A stretch of 6,409 nt of DNA from Solirubrobacterales bacterium (GTDB lineage Bacteria > Actinomycetota > Thermoleophilia > Solirubrobacterales > Solirubrobacteraceae). Below the pieces are notes generated by a model. The model made no database searches. It was not told the origin of the DNA and worked only from the letters and a program-made list of their open reading frames with translations. This document shows, piece after piece, positions 1 through 6,372 of the stretch. The stretch lies in contig JACCQW010000116.1 in NCBI GenBank assembly GCA_013813955.1, positions 1 through 6,409 on the forward strand. The letters run 5' to 3'. Both the position numbers and the translations under genes were made by a program. Numbering within the stretch: position 1 is the first letter of the stretch; the number at the start of each line of letters is the position of its first letter.

Positions 1-2
1 GG

Positions 3-1208
3 GTGGCCGTGCTGCTCCGCTGGATCGGTGCGCTCGTGCGTCCCCTCGAGCATCGCGGTGCGGGGCGGCTTCGGCTACTCGCGCGCCGCGCCGAATTTGC
101 CCATGGTCGCGGCGCGCACCCCTGGCCGACATTCCCAGCTGACCGAATCGGTCTGCGCTCCCGCGCGAGCCGCGAGGCCACCCGACCTGCGGTCACCATC
201 GTCGTACCCTTCAGCGGGACGGAGGGCGAAGGCCGCGCGCTCTCAGACGCCCTGCGGGGCGTTCGGCTGCGGCAGGGTGATGCCGTCATCGTGGTCGACA
301 ACTCGGCCCGACCGGTCCTCCAGCCGCTCGCGGAAATCTGCAGCGTCAGGGCCGACGCCGCGCGCTCCTCTTATCACGCGCGGAACGTCGGTTTCGCCCG
401 TGCAGCAACGCCATGGGTGTTGTTTGTTGACGCAGACTGTCATCCGGCGCCCGACATCCTGGACGCGTTCTTCGACGAGCCGGTCGGCGAGCGCGATGGC
501 GCGCTCGTGGGCGCTGTGCTCGACCGGCCCGGATCCTCGCACCTGATTGGCAGGTTCAGCGCGCGGGCGCACGTAATCCACCAGCCCCGCTCGCTCGTCG
601 ACACGTTCCTCCCCTGGGGTGCGACGGCCAACCTGCTGGTGCGCGCCGCGGCGCTCCGCGAGATCGGAGGCTTCGAAAGCGTGCGGTCAGGCGGCGATGT
701 GGACGCATGCTGGCGGCTGCAGGAGTCTGGCTGGGCCCTCGCTTGGCGGCCGCGCGCCGTGGTGCACCACCATCACCGCACGACGTTGCGAGGCCTGCTG
801 CGCCAGCACCGTCGCTACGGCTCGGGACTCGCCTGGCTCGGCCGGTGTCATCCGGACGCCGACCGGGCCTGGCCCGCGATGCCGCGTGGCGTCGTCCGCG
901 GCCTCACCCGGCACCTCGCAGCGGGCCGCTTCGAGCAGCTCTTGGACTCCGTCTTGGACCTCCTATGCACGGCAGCGGCCGGCGTGGGGACGCTTGAGCA
1001 CAACCGACCCGGTCGCGGCGCCGGGGCAACGGAGCCGCTGGTGGCGACAGCGGCCGAAGTCGCCCCACTGGACCGCGTTGCGGCCCTGGCCGCCCTCGCC
1101 CGTCGGCCATCCGGCTTTTGTGCGCTGGTCCGCGCCGGCCGAAGTGGATTTGACGGCCTGCGCCGGCTTGGGCTAGAGACCGCGCTTGGCCGACTGCGAG
1201 AACGCTGA
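3..1208 (+). CDS. Family 2 glycosyltransferase, possibly 5'-truncated
   Basis: Predicted GT2 (GT-A fold) enzyme that transfers a sugar from a nucleotide-sugar donor to a growing glycan, probably at the cytoplasmic face of the membrane. The GT2 core begins near residue 64. Visible motifs are the first strand VTIVVPFSG (64-72), VVDN (97-100), ARNVG (126-130), the metal-binding DxD as D143-A-D145, the acceptor-side strand ATANLLVR (207-214), GGF (222-224), and GGDVDACWR (230-238) where GT2 enzymes usually have an ED-type catalytic motif. After about residue 336 a tail of some 65 residues is unlike anything I recognise. The GTG at base 3 is the first start available, but only two bases precede it, so the gene may begin further upstream. 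About 60 Arg-rich residues precede the fold. The next gene starts one base after its stop, indicating an operon. Sugar specificity cannot be told. Confidence 0.88.
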   Translation: MAVLLRWIGALVRPLEHRGAGRLRLLARRAEFAHGRGAHPWPTFPADRIGLRSRASREATRPAVTIVVPFSGTEGEGRALSDALRGVRLRQGDAVIVVDNSARPVLQPLAEICSVRADAARSSYHARNVGFARAATPWVLFVDADCHPAPDILDAFFDEPVGERDGALVGAVLDRPGSSHLIGRFSARAHVIHQPRSLVDTFLPWGATANLLVRAAALREIGGFESVRSGGDVDACWRLQESGWALAWRPRAVVHHHHRTTLRGLLRQHRRYGSGLAWLGRCHPDADRAWPAMPRGVVRGLTRHLAAGRFEQLLDSVLDLLCTAAAGVGTLEHNRPGRGAGATEPLVATAAEVAPLDRVAALAALARRPSGFCALVRAGRSGFDGLRRLGLETALGRLRER

Positions 1209-1209
1209 G

Positions 1210-3357
1210 ATGGGCCGATTCTCGCCTCATCCGTCTGAACAGGGAGCGTCCGCTGGCTCTGAAAGCCGGCCCACCACAACCGCGGTCCGCGCGCCGGCCG
1301 TCTCCGTGGTGATCCCGTTCGCAGGAGGCTGCTCAGACGCGGAGCGGATGTTGGCGAACCTCGGCGACATCCGTTTGCGTCCAGGCGACGAGGCGATCGT
1401 GGCCGATAACACGCCTGGCGGCATAGTGGCCGATCTGGCGCTGCCGGCCGGTTGGCGGGTCGAAGCAGCGCGGGGGGAGGGGTCGCCCGCGCGCGCGCGC
1501 AATGCCGGCGCCCTCGCTGCCCGGGGGGACTGGCTGCTCTTCGTCGACAGCGACTGCCAAGCCCGACCGGACCTCGTCGAGCGCCACGTTCGCCGTGTGC
1601 CACCTGACGACTGCGCGATCGTCGGCGGTGCCGTCGTGGGCGCGGCGGGCCAGAGCGCGCTCGTCGCGCGCTATGCCCGCACGCACAACCATCTCGAAGG
1701 GTCCGTCCCCATCGCCCATCCCTTCTTGGTCTACGTGCTGCCGGGCAACGCGCTCGTCCGACGGAGTGCATGGCGCTCGCTTGGCGGCTTCCTCGATGGC
1801 ATCCTCGACGCAGAGGGCGTCGATTTCGCGTGGCGGGCGCAAGGCGCGGGCTGGAGCGTGGCATTCAATGGCGACGCCGTGGTGGAACGCGAGCATCCCG
1901 AGAGCGCACGCGCGCTGTGGCACCGAACCATCGTGACTCGCGCGGGCGCGGTCTGGATGCACCGCCGATGGCCTGAGGCGGACCTGTCACGGGTGCCGTG
2001 GCCGGCGATGCTCGCGCGGAGCACGCTCGCAGCTCCGGCGTTGCTGCTCGCGGGTCGACGGGACCTCGCCGCCATGAAGCTGCTCGACACCCTCGTCGCC
2101 GCCGGAATCCTGGCGGGGCGGCTGCGCTCCAATCGGGCGCACGAGTGGACGCCGCGGACCCCATCCGGCGTGGCACGGGTGCCCGTTCACGTCTGGTGCG
2201 ACCGGTTCCCGGTGGTCTCCGAGACATTCGTCGTCAACGAGACGCGTGAGCTCGAAACGCTGGGCCATTCAGTGCAGGTCCGGGCGGCGGCGCGCCCGGA
2301 GCACCCCACACTGGGCGTGCACGATGTACGAGTCCGCTACCTCGAAGACGACACGCGCCTCGAGCGCGCGGCGGCTCTCGTGCGGCTCGTGGCTCGTCAT
2401 CCGCTGCGCTGCCTGCGTGACCGGCTCGGGCACCGCCGGTGGGCCAGGCACGAGCCGCCCGCTCGGCTGCGGGAGCTCGCACCCGCCGTTCTAGCGCTGG
2501 AACGGGAGCCCGGCGCACGCATCCACGTGCATTTCGCCGCCGGGATGGCGCTGAGTGCGATGCGTGCGAGCCGGATCGCCGGTCGGCCGTGGAGCCTCAC
2601 TGCACACGCCTACGACATCTACCTGCAGCCCGCCAACCTGGCCGAGAAGTTGCGCGCCGCGCAGTTCGTGACCTCAGGGTGCGACTACACCGTCCGCGAT
2701 CTCGCGGCCATCGCCGGCCCCGGCCGCGTGCACAAGATCATCATGGGCGTGGATCCCGAGCTCTTCCGCCGCTCCATGACCCACGTCGACCGCGGGACGG
2801 TGATCGCGATCGGTCGGCTCGTGGAGAAGAAGGGGTTCTTACATCTGGTGCGCGCCGCCGCTGACCCGGTGCTCTTGCACGTTCTCGAACGGCTGGTCAT
2901 CGTGGGCGATGGCCCCCTGCGCGGCGCGCTGGAGGCCGAGGCGCGAAGGCTGGGGATCGCGGAACGCGTCCATCTAGCGGGGCGCCTCGAGGTAGATGAG
3001 ATCCGGGCCGGTCTGGAGTCGGCGGCGGTGCTCGCCATGCCCTGCGTCGTGGCCGCCGACGGTGACCGCGACTCGATGCCGGTAGTCGTCAAGGAGGCGA
3101 TGGCGATGGAGACCCCGGTGGTGGTGACCGATGAGGTCGGGTTGCCCGAGCTCGTGCGACCCGAGTTCGGGCGCGTCGTCGCGCCCGCCGATCCTCACGC
3201 GCTGGCCGTTGCCCTGGCCGAGCTCCTCACACTCCCGGCAGACCGGCGGGCGGCGATGGGGCGCGCCGCGCGAGTGCACGTCATCGAGCACGCCCACGTG
3301 CGTGCCTGGACCGCCCGTCTGAGCGACCTACTCGAAGCGGCCTCCAGGCGCACCTGA
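1210..3357 (+). CDS. Bifunctional glycosyltransferase: N-terminal GT2 fused to C-terminal GT4
   Basis: A 715-residue protein with two complete glycosyltransferase modules. The GT2 half (about 31-310) shows VSVVIPFAG, ARARNAG (94-100), the DxD motif D113-S-D115, PGNALVRR (178-185) and AEGVDFAWR (201-209). It is clearly related to the upstream gene. The GT4 half (about 324-715, GT-B fold) starts with a first strand leading into FPVVSETFVVNE (S337, E338). It continues with HVHFAAG (439-445), the acceptor-side TAHAYD (464-469), IGRLVEKKG (534-542), and DSMPVVVKEAMA, where D621 and E629 occupy the EX7E nucleotide-sugar positions with Asp for the first Glu. The GT4 N-terminus resembles colanic-acid/amylovoran-type transferases. 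I chose ATG 1210, arranged TGA-G-ATG with the previous gene, over an in-frame TTG at 1186 that would overlap that gene. A weak GCGAG lies at 1196-1200. Translation is probably coupled to the upstream gene. Likely role: adding two residues of one surface glycan (inference). Confidence 0.9.
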   Translation: MGRFSPHPSEQGASAGSESRPTTTAVRAPAVSVVIPFAGGCSDAERMLANLGDIRLRPGDEAIVADNTPGGIVADLALPAGWRVEAARGEGSPARARNAGALAARGDWLLFVDSDCQARPDLVERHVRRVPPDDCAIVGGAVVGAAGQSALVARYARTHNHLEGSVPIAHPFLVYVLPGNALVRRSAWRSLGGFLDGILDAEGVDFAWRAQGAGWSVAFNGDAVVEREHPESARALWHRTIVTRAGAVWMHRRWPEADLSRVPWPAMLARSTLAAPALLLAGRRDLAAMKLLDTLVAAGILAGRLRSNRAHEWTPRTPSGVARVPVHVWCDRFPVVSETFVVNETRELETLGHSVQVRAAARPEHPTLGVHDVRVRYLEDDTRLERAAALVRLVARHPLRCLRDRLGHRRWARHEPPARLRELAPAVLALEREPGARIHVHFAAGMALSAMRASRIAGRPWSLTAHAYDIYLQPANLAEKLRAAQFVTSGCDYTVRDLAAIAGPGRVHKIIMGVDPELFRRSMTHVDRGTVIAIGRLVEKKGFLHLVRAAADPVLLHVLERLVIVGDGPLRGALEAEARRLGIAERVHLAGRLEVDEIRAGLESAAVLAMPCVVAADGDRDSMPVVVKEAMAMETPVVVTDEVGLPELVRPEFGRVVAPADPHALAVALAELLTLPADRRAAMGRAARVHVIEHAHVRAWTARLSDLLEAASRRT

Positions 3358-3372
3358 GATCCTGCGCGCGCG

Positions 3373-4158
3373 ATGTCCTCGGTCGACAGCCTCGTCGCGC
3401 GTATCGCCATCATTCGCCGCGGGCTGCGCTTTCGGCTGTGGGCTGCGCGCACTCGCATCACGCTGGCTCGCCTGAATTGCGACTTCGAGCTCGTCGCTCC
3501 ACACGGTGCCCAGTTTGCCACACCACCGTCGGTGGACCCCACGCGTCAGGCCCTGCCCGGGACCGATCACGCGCGGCGAGGACGGCTGCGCGTCGAGCTG
3601 GGCGACGGTGTCCATCTCGGGCGCCAGACCACGATCGAGGTCGTTCCGTCGGCCGACAATCGCCTGGCACTCGGGGATGGGACCTTTCTCGGAACCGGCG
3701 TGCGCTTCGTCCAGTTCGGCGGCGAGATCGTAATCGGTCCGTACGGTCGCGTGCGCGACGGCGTCATGATGAAATCCCAGGGCCGACTCTCGGTGGGCAG
3801 CCATGCCATCTTGCAGAACGGCGGCATGCTGCAGTGCGCCCGGGAGGTCGTGTTGGACGACCGCGTGACCCTCGCCGAGCGCGTCAGCGTCATCGACTCT
3901 GACCACCTGGTTGACGGATCGGACACCTACTCGATGAGCCAACCCCTGGCCATCGACCCGATCCATGTCGGCAGCAACGTCTGGATCGGCGCCAACGTCG
4001 TGCTCCTCCGCGGCTGTCGCCTGGCTGCCAACAGCGTGGTAGCGGCAGGGAGCGTGGTGCGCCGGGGCGAGTACCCGGCTGGCTGGTTGATCGCCGGTGC
4101 CCCCGCCGAGGCCAAGCGCGCGCTCGACGGTGGTGAAAGGGGCGACCATGCCGGCTGA
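3373..4158 (+). CDS. Left-handed beta-helix (hexapeptide-repeat) acyltransferase, likely sugar O-acetyltransferase
   Basis: A 261-residue protein of the NodL/Maa/WbbJ-like acyltransferase superfamily, which usually moves an acetyl group from acetyl-CoA to a sugar hydroxyl. From about residue 70 the sequence runs as hexapeptide repeats (for example LGDGTF, VIGPYG, VSVGSHAIL-like turns). The C-terminal part is diagnostic: NVWIGANVVLLRG (202-214), NSVVAAGSVVRRG, then AGAPAEAK (241-248), the usual end of the acetyl-CoA-binding coils. IDSDH (174-178) sits where these enzymes carry the catalytic histidine, making H178 the candidate. The first 55 or so residues are an Arg-rich extension (R15, R16, R19, R21, R26, R28, R33) that makes the protein longer than the usual 180-220. 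ATG 3373 lies 15 bases after the preceding stop, so it is probably in the same operon. No strong ribosome-binding site is seen. Acceptor sugar unknown; another acyl donor is possible. Confidence 0.88.
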   Translation: MSSVDSLVARIAIIRRGLRFRLWAARTRITLARLNCDFELVAPHGAQFATPPSVDPTRQALPGTDHARRGRLRVELGDGVHLGRQTTIEVVPSADNRLALGDGTFLGTGVRFVQFGGEIVIGPYGRVRDGVMMKSQGRLSVGSHAILQNGGMLQCAREVVLDDRVTLAERVSVIDSDHLVDGSDTYSMSQPLAIDPIHVGSNVWIGANVVLLRGCRLAANSVVAAGSVVRRGEYPAGWLIAGAPAEAKRALDGGERGDHAG

Positions 4159-4253
4159 CCGATCCGCCTTCCCGGCCAGGGCCGGCCCTCTGCTCGCCCC
4201 GTGTCTGCTGCTCGTGGACCTGAGACGCTCGGAACCCGCGTGCGGGCGATCCA
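4159..4253. other. Convergent intergenic gap with short dyads; weak terminator candidate
   Basis: The 95 bases separate the 3' ends of two converging genes, a place where transcription should stop. I see a perfect 12-base palindrome, AGGGCCGGCCCT, at 4178-4189. An overlapping possible stem, CCGGC/GCCGG, uses 4172-4176 and 4181-4185 around a CAGG loop. A four-pair stem CCCG/CGGG with a CGTG loop lies at 4235-4246. None is followed by a T-run on either strand, so a classic intrinsic terminator is not shown. In GC-rich actinobacteria, hairpins without a U-tract or Rho-dependent stops are possible. No gene is supported here. Confidence 0.3.
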
Positions 4254-5855
4254 TCACCGCATTCCCATGATCTGAGCCGTTCTGCGACGCCGGCGGCGCT
4301 TGCGCCCCGCCGGGAACAGCGACGCGGCCAGCACCACCATCGGGCCCGTGAGGCCCGGCATCTCCCAGTCCCAGTCCACGAAGCTGTGAATGATCCATAC
4401 GGCGCAGGCCGCCCCTACGGCCGCCGCCTGGGAGCTCGTCAGCGCGCCTGGCCGGAAACGTGCACGCAGCGCCGCGACCACCACAGCGGCCAGAAACCCG
4501 AGCAGCAGCAGCGCGCCCACCAGTCCGAGCTCCCCAAGGGTCTCGAGCTCGAGCGAGTGCGCGTCGCGGACCTTCTCATCCACGTCACGGGTGCGGATCC
4601 AGCGGACCTCGAAGCTCCCCGCGCCACCTCCGCGCAGCGGATGCGTCTCGAAGGCGTCGATCGCAACGCGGTAGAGGTCGCTGCGCGTGCCCTTCGCTGT
4701 GGTGAGGCGCGCCGTACCCGTCTCCGAGAGAGCCGCGGGATCAAGGAAGTCATCCCATTGCCGGCTCACCCAGTTCTCCGAGTCGTCCAGAGCACGGGCC
4801 GTCACGCCCTCCACGTCGGCGGCACGCAACCCGTACGCACCGGCGACCACCGCTGCCAGCACGATCCCGGCGCCGATGGCGAGCGGGCGCCCGATGCGCC
4901 CGAGCGCTTCCATGAGCACGGCCGACGACCGGGTGGCCGCGATCACCGCCTGGGTCGCCATGGCGAGGAGCACGATGACCACCAGCTGGGGACCGTAGGC
5001 TCCACCCTCGGTGAGCTGTCCCGCGCCCGCCCGCGGATCGTCGATGAGCCCGGGGTATGCCTGCAGACGCACCACCGCGATCGTCGCCGCCACGCCCACG
5101 ATCACCGCGGTGAGCAGGAGCGAGCCACGGAGCGAGCCGAGGGCGACCAGGACGACGGCGCCCACGATGAGCGCGAGCCACGCGCCGCGGGAGAGGCTGA
5201 AGTACATCGCCACGCCGAGGATCACCGACACCCCGCACGCCGGGGTGCGCAGGACCACCGGCACCCGCGGGTCAGCGGCGAGTCCGAGCGCGAGGATGGC
5301 GCCGGCCGCCGCGAGCGCGCCGAACGCGTTCCAGTAGCCGAGCGGATAGGAGAGGCGGTACTGGGAGAGCTCGGTCGGCGTCGCCGAGATGACGTCGGGG
5401 TACAACCGACTGATCAGCCCGGCACCGACGATCACGGTGATGACCGCGAGGACAGTCCAAACCAGATGGCGCGAGAAGCGCCCTGAGCCCGCGGCCACCA
5501 AGCCGAGCCCGAAGAGGGCTACGTAGAGCATGCCCCGCTGCATGTCGAGCACCGCGGTGTCCTGCGTCGCCGACCATCCACTCGACAGACCGGTCCAGGC
5601 TGCCAGGCCGGCAAGGGCCCCGATGCCGATGAGTGCGTGTGTGGCGATCCGGTGACGGGGCACGTGCGCCAAGGCGAGGGCACCCAGCGCGATGAATGCG
5701 ATCGCACCAGCCTGCGTGAACGCGGCGGGGAAGTACCCGCCGGAGTCGAAGGCCGCACGCAGCAGTACCACGGCGATCACGGCGATCGCGGCGAGCGACG
5801 GCCACGCCCCCCAGGCGGCACGCCTGATCCCGCTCCGCTCCCGCCCGCCCGCCAC
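4254..5855 (-). CDS. O-antigen ligase/polymerase (Wzy/WaaL) family membrane protein
   Basis: A 533-residue polytopic protein with about a dozen or more hydrophobic segments (first about 18-36, last about 500-514). The family joins lipid-linked glycans to an acceptor or polymerises repeat units on the outer face of the cytoplasmic membrane. Family marks are PLGYWNAFG (171-179), SRGAW (222-226) opening a helix, and a large hydrophilic loop (about 346-445) holding FETHPLRGGGAGSF (402-415) and AHSLELETLGELG, in which H433 matches the conserved histidine of the Wzy_C domain. DWDWEMP (494-500) precedes the last helix. The tail is strongly basic (R518-R525), as expected for a cytoplasmic end. The GTG at 5853-5855 is the first usable start. 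It has no Shine-Dalgarno but lies 7 bases after a TACAGT -10-like hexamer, suggesting a leaderless mRNA. The name does not imply LPS: ligase, polymerase and protein O-glycosylating relatives cannot be separated by eye. Confidence 0.88.
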   Translation of the reverse strand: MAGGRERSGIRRAAWGAWPSLAAIAVIAVVLLRAAFDSGGYFPAAFTQAGAIAFIALGALALAHVPRHRIATHALIGIGALAGLAAWTGLSSGWSATQDTAVLDMQRGMLYVALFGLGLVAAGSGRFSRHLVWTVLAVITVIVGAGLISRLYPDVISATPTELSQYRLSYPLGYWNAFGALAAAGAILALGLAADPRVPVVLRTPACGVSVILGVAMYFSLSRGAWLALIVGAVVLVALGSLRGSLLLTAVIVGVAATIAVVRLQAYPGLIDDPRAGAGQLTEGGAYGPQLVVIVLLAMATQAVIAATRSSAVLMEALGRIGRPLAIGAGIVLAAVVAGAYGLRAADVEGVTARALDDSENWVSRQWDDFLDPAALSETGTARLTTAKGTRSDLYRVAIDAFETHPLRGGGAGSFEVRWIRTRDVDEKVRDAHSLELETLGELGLVGALLLLGFLAAVVVAALRARFRPGALTSSQAAAVGAACAVWIIHSFVDWDWEMPGLTGPMVVLAASLFPAGRKRRRRRRTAQIMGMR

Positions 5856-5862
5856 GGCGCGG

Positions 5863-5868
5863 ACTGTA
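5863..5868 (-). promoter_or_regulatory. Candidate -10 element for a leaderless ligase-gene transcript
   Basis: Read on the minus strand, TACAGT fits the TANNNT -10 pattern of housekeeping sigma factors. Exactly 7 bases separate it from the GTG of the ligase-like gene, so transcription would start at or next to that GTG. There is no Shine-Dalgarno sequence, which fits. No recognisable -35 is present: the hexamer 17 bases upstream reads CGCCTC. Its near-match on the other strand at 5914-5919 supports the call. Confidence 0.45.
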
Positions 5869-5913
5869 GCGCCGGGACAGGCCGCGAGGCGGTGGCGCGG
5901 CCGGTCGGTGGGC

Positions 5914-5919
5914 TACGCT
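5914..5919 (+). promoter_or_regulatory. Candidate -10 element for the TPR gene
   Basis: TACGCT fits TANNNT and sits 7 bases before a GTG at 5927, the same geometry as the divergent element at 5863-5868. Over 18 bases (GCTAC... to GTG) the two elements share 13 positions. Transcription would begin at about 5926-5927, some 26 bases before the chosen TPR start at 5953. No -35 is evident (GGTGGC at 17-base spacing). Confidence 0.4.
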
Positions 5920-5926
5920 CGCGGCC

Positions 5927-5956
5927 GTGTCTCGATCAGCGAGGTCCGCGACGTGA
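5927..5956 (+). promoter_or_regulatory. Possible nine-codon leaderless upstream ORF overlapping the TPR start
   Basis: From GTG 5927, seven bases after the candidate -10, a frame reads MSRSARSAT and ends at TGA 5954-5956. That stop shares the GTGA overlap with the GTG start of the TPR gene at 5953. If the transcript starts at 5927, ribosomes would translate this short peptide first and could restart on the TPR gene. Three of nine codons are serine and two are arginine. A frame this short can occur by chance, so only its placement argues for it. Confidence 0.25.
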
Positions 5957-6372
5957 ACGCGCGCATTCTGGGCGTCGCGGCGGCAGCATTGTGCATGGGC
6001 TTGGGGGTCTACCTGGCCGTCGCACATCGTGACGAGGCTCGCTTGGAGGAGGGCAACGTCGAGGCACTGGCCGCGCGCTACCCACAGGCCATCCGCGCGA
6101 TCGATGACGTGCGCGACGGCGTCGCCGGTGCCCGAGCGGACGTGTTGCGCGGGTACGCGGAGGCGGCGCGCGGGCGCTTCCCCGCATCCGCCCCGTTCTT
6201 CTCCCGCGCGCTGCGCCGCGATCCGAACAACTGGGTCCTACATCGTGACTATGCGGTTCTGCTTCGCCTGCTCGGCCAACGTGAGAAGGCGCAGGCCCGG
6301 ATGCGCCGCGCCCTTGCGCTGAACCCCCGGATGACGTTGCCAGTCGGTTTCGCGGCGGTGAACGACCGGTGA
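5953..6372 (+). CDS. Membrane-anchored tetratricopeptide repeat (TPR) protein
   Basis: A small protein of 139 residues. Residues 4-24 form one hydrophobic segment after a short basic start, so it is probably a signal anchor with the rest outside the cytoplasm. No lipobox is evident: C14 lies inside the hydrophobic core without a proper lipoprotein motif. Residues 92-125 (NNWVLHRDYA to LALNP) are a 34-residue TPR with the usual G108, A113, A120 and P125 pattern. Residues about 58-91 look like a weaker preceding repeat (GYAEAARGRFPASAPFFSRAL). Such repeats bind other proteins. GTG 5953 was chosen because AGCGAGG (5938-5944) lies 8 bases upstream and the hydrophobic segment follows at once; the open frame extends back to 5692, but only inside the oppositely oriented ligase gene. 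It is divergent from the ligase-like gene, so a helper role in glycan ligation or polymerisation is plausible but unproven. Confidence 0.75.
   Translation: MNARILGVAAAALCMGLGVYLAVAHRDEARLEEGNVEALAARYPQAIRAIDDVRDGVAGARADVLRGYAEAARGRFPASAPFFSRALRRDPNNWVLHRDYAVLLRLLGQREKAQARMRRALALNPRMTLPVGFAAVNDR

Noticed and set aside
751..777. Histidine run HHHH in the first glycosyltransferase as a metal site
   Set aside because: A VxHxHR-type segment at this place is ordinary in GT2 enzymes of this group; the run alone does not show a separate metal-binding function.
1186..1209. TTG 1186 as start of the GT2-GT4 gene
   Set aside because: It would overlap the preceding gene and add eight residues of no known value. 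ATG 1210 directly follows the previous stop.
1488..1500. Alternating CG tract as a possible slippage or phase-variation site
   Set aside because: It encodes the ARARN part of a conserved GT2 motif and is only about six dinucleotides long. Normal GC-rich codon choice explains it.
848..1864. Long minus-strand open frame of 338 codons across the two glycosyltransferase genes
   Set aside because: Its translation is Arg/Pro/Ser-rich with no domain motif, and it lies antisense to two well-supported genes. Such frames are common opposite GC-rich coding DNA.
3328..4398. Minus-strand open frame of 356 codons opposite the acyltransferase
   Set aside because: The plus strand has clear hexapeptide-repeat coding. 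The antisense translation shows no fold pattern and overlaps the end of the ligase-like gene on the same strand.
4386..5486. Plus-strand open frame of 366 codons opposite the ligase-like gene
   Set aside because: The translation is a charge-rich, low-complexity mix of His, Arg, Asp and Glu, the typical mirror of a hydrophobic membrane protein. No motif or start signal is seen.
5692..5952. Upstream extension of the TPR reading frame to ATG 5692
   Set aside because: Most of it is antisense to the 5' end of the ligase-like gene, and it would place non-signal sequence before the hydrophobic anchor. GTG 5953 has an AGCGAGG at suitable spacing.
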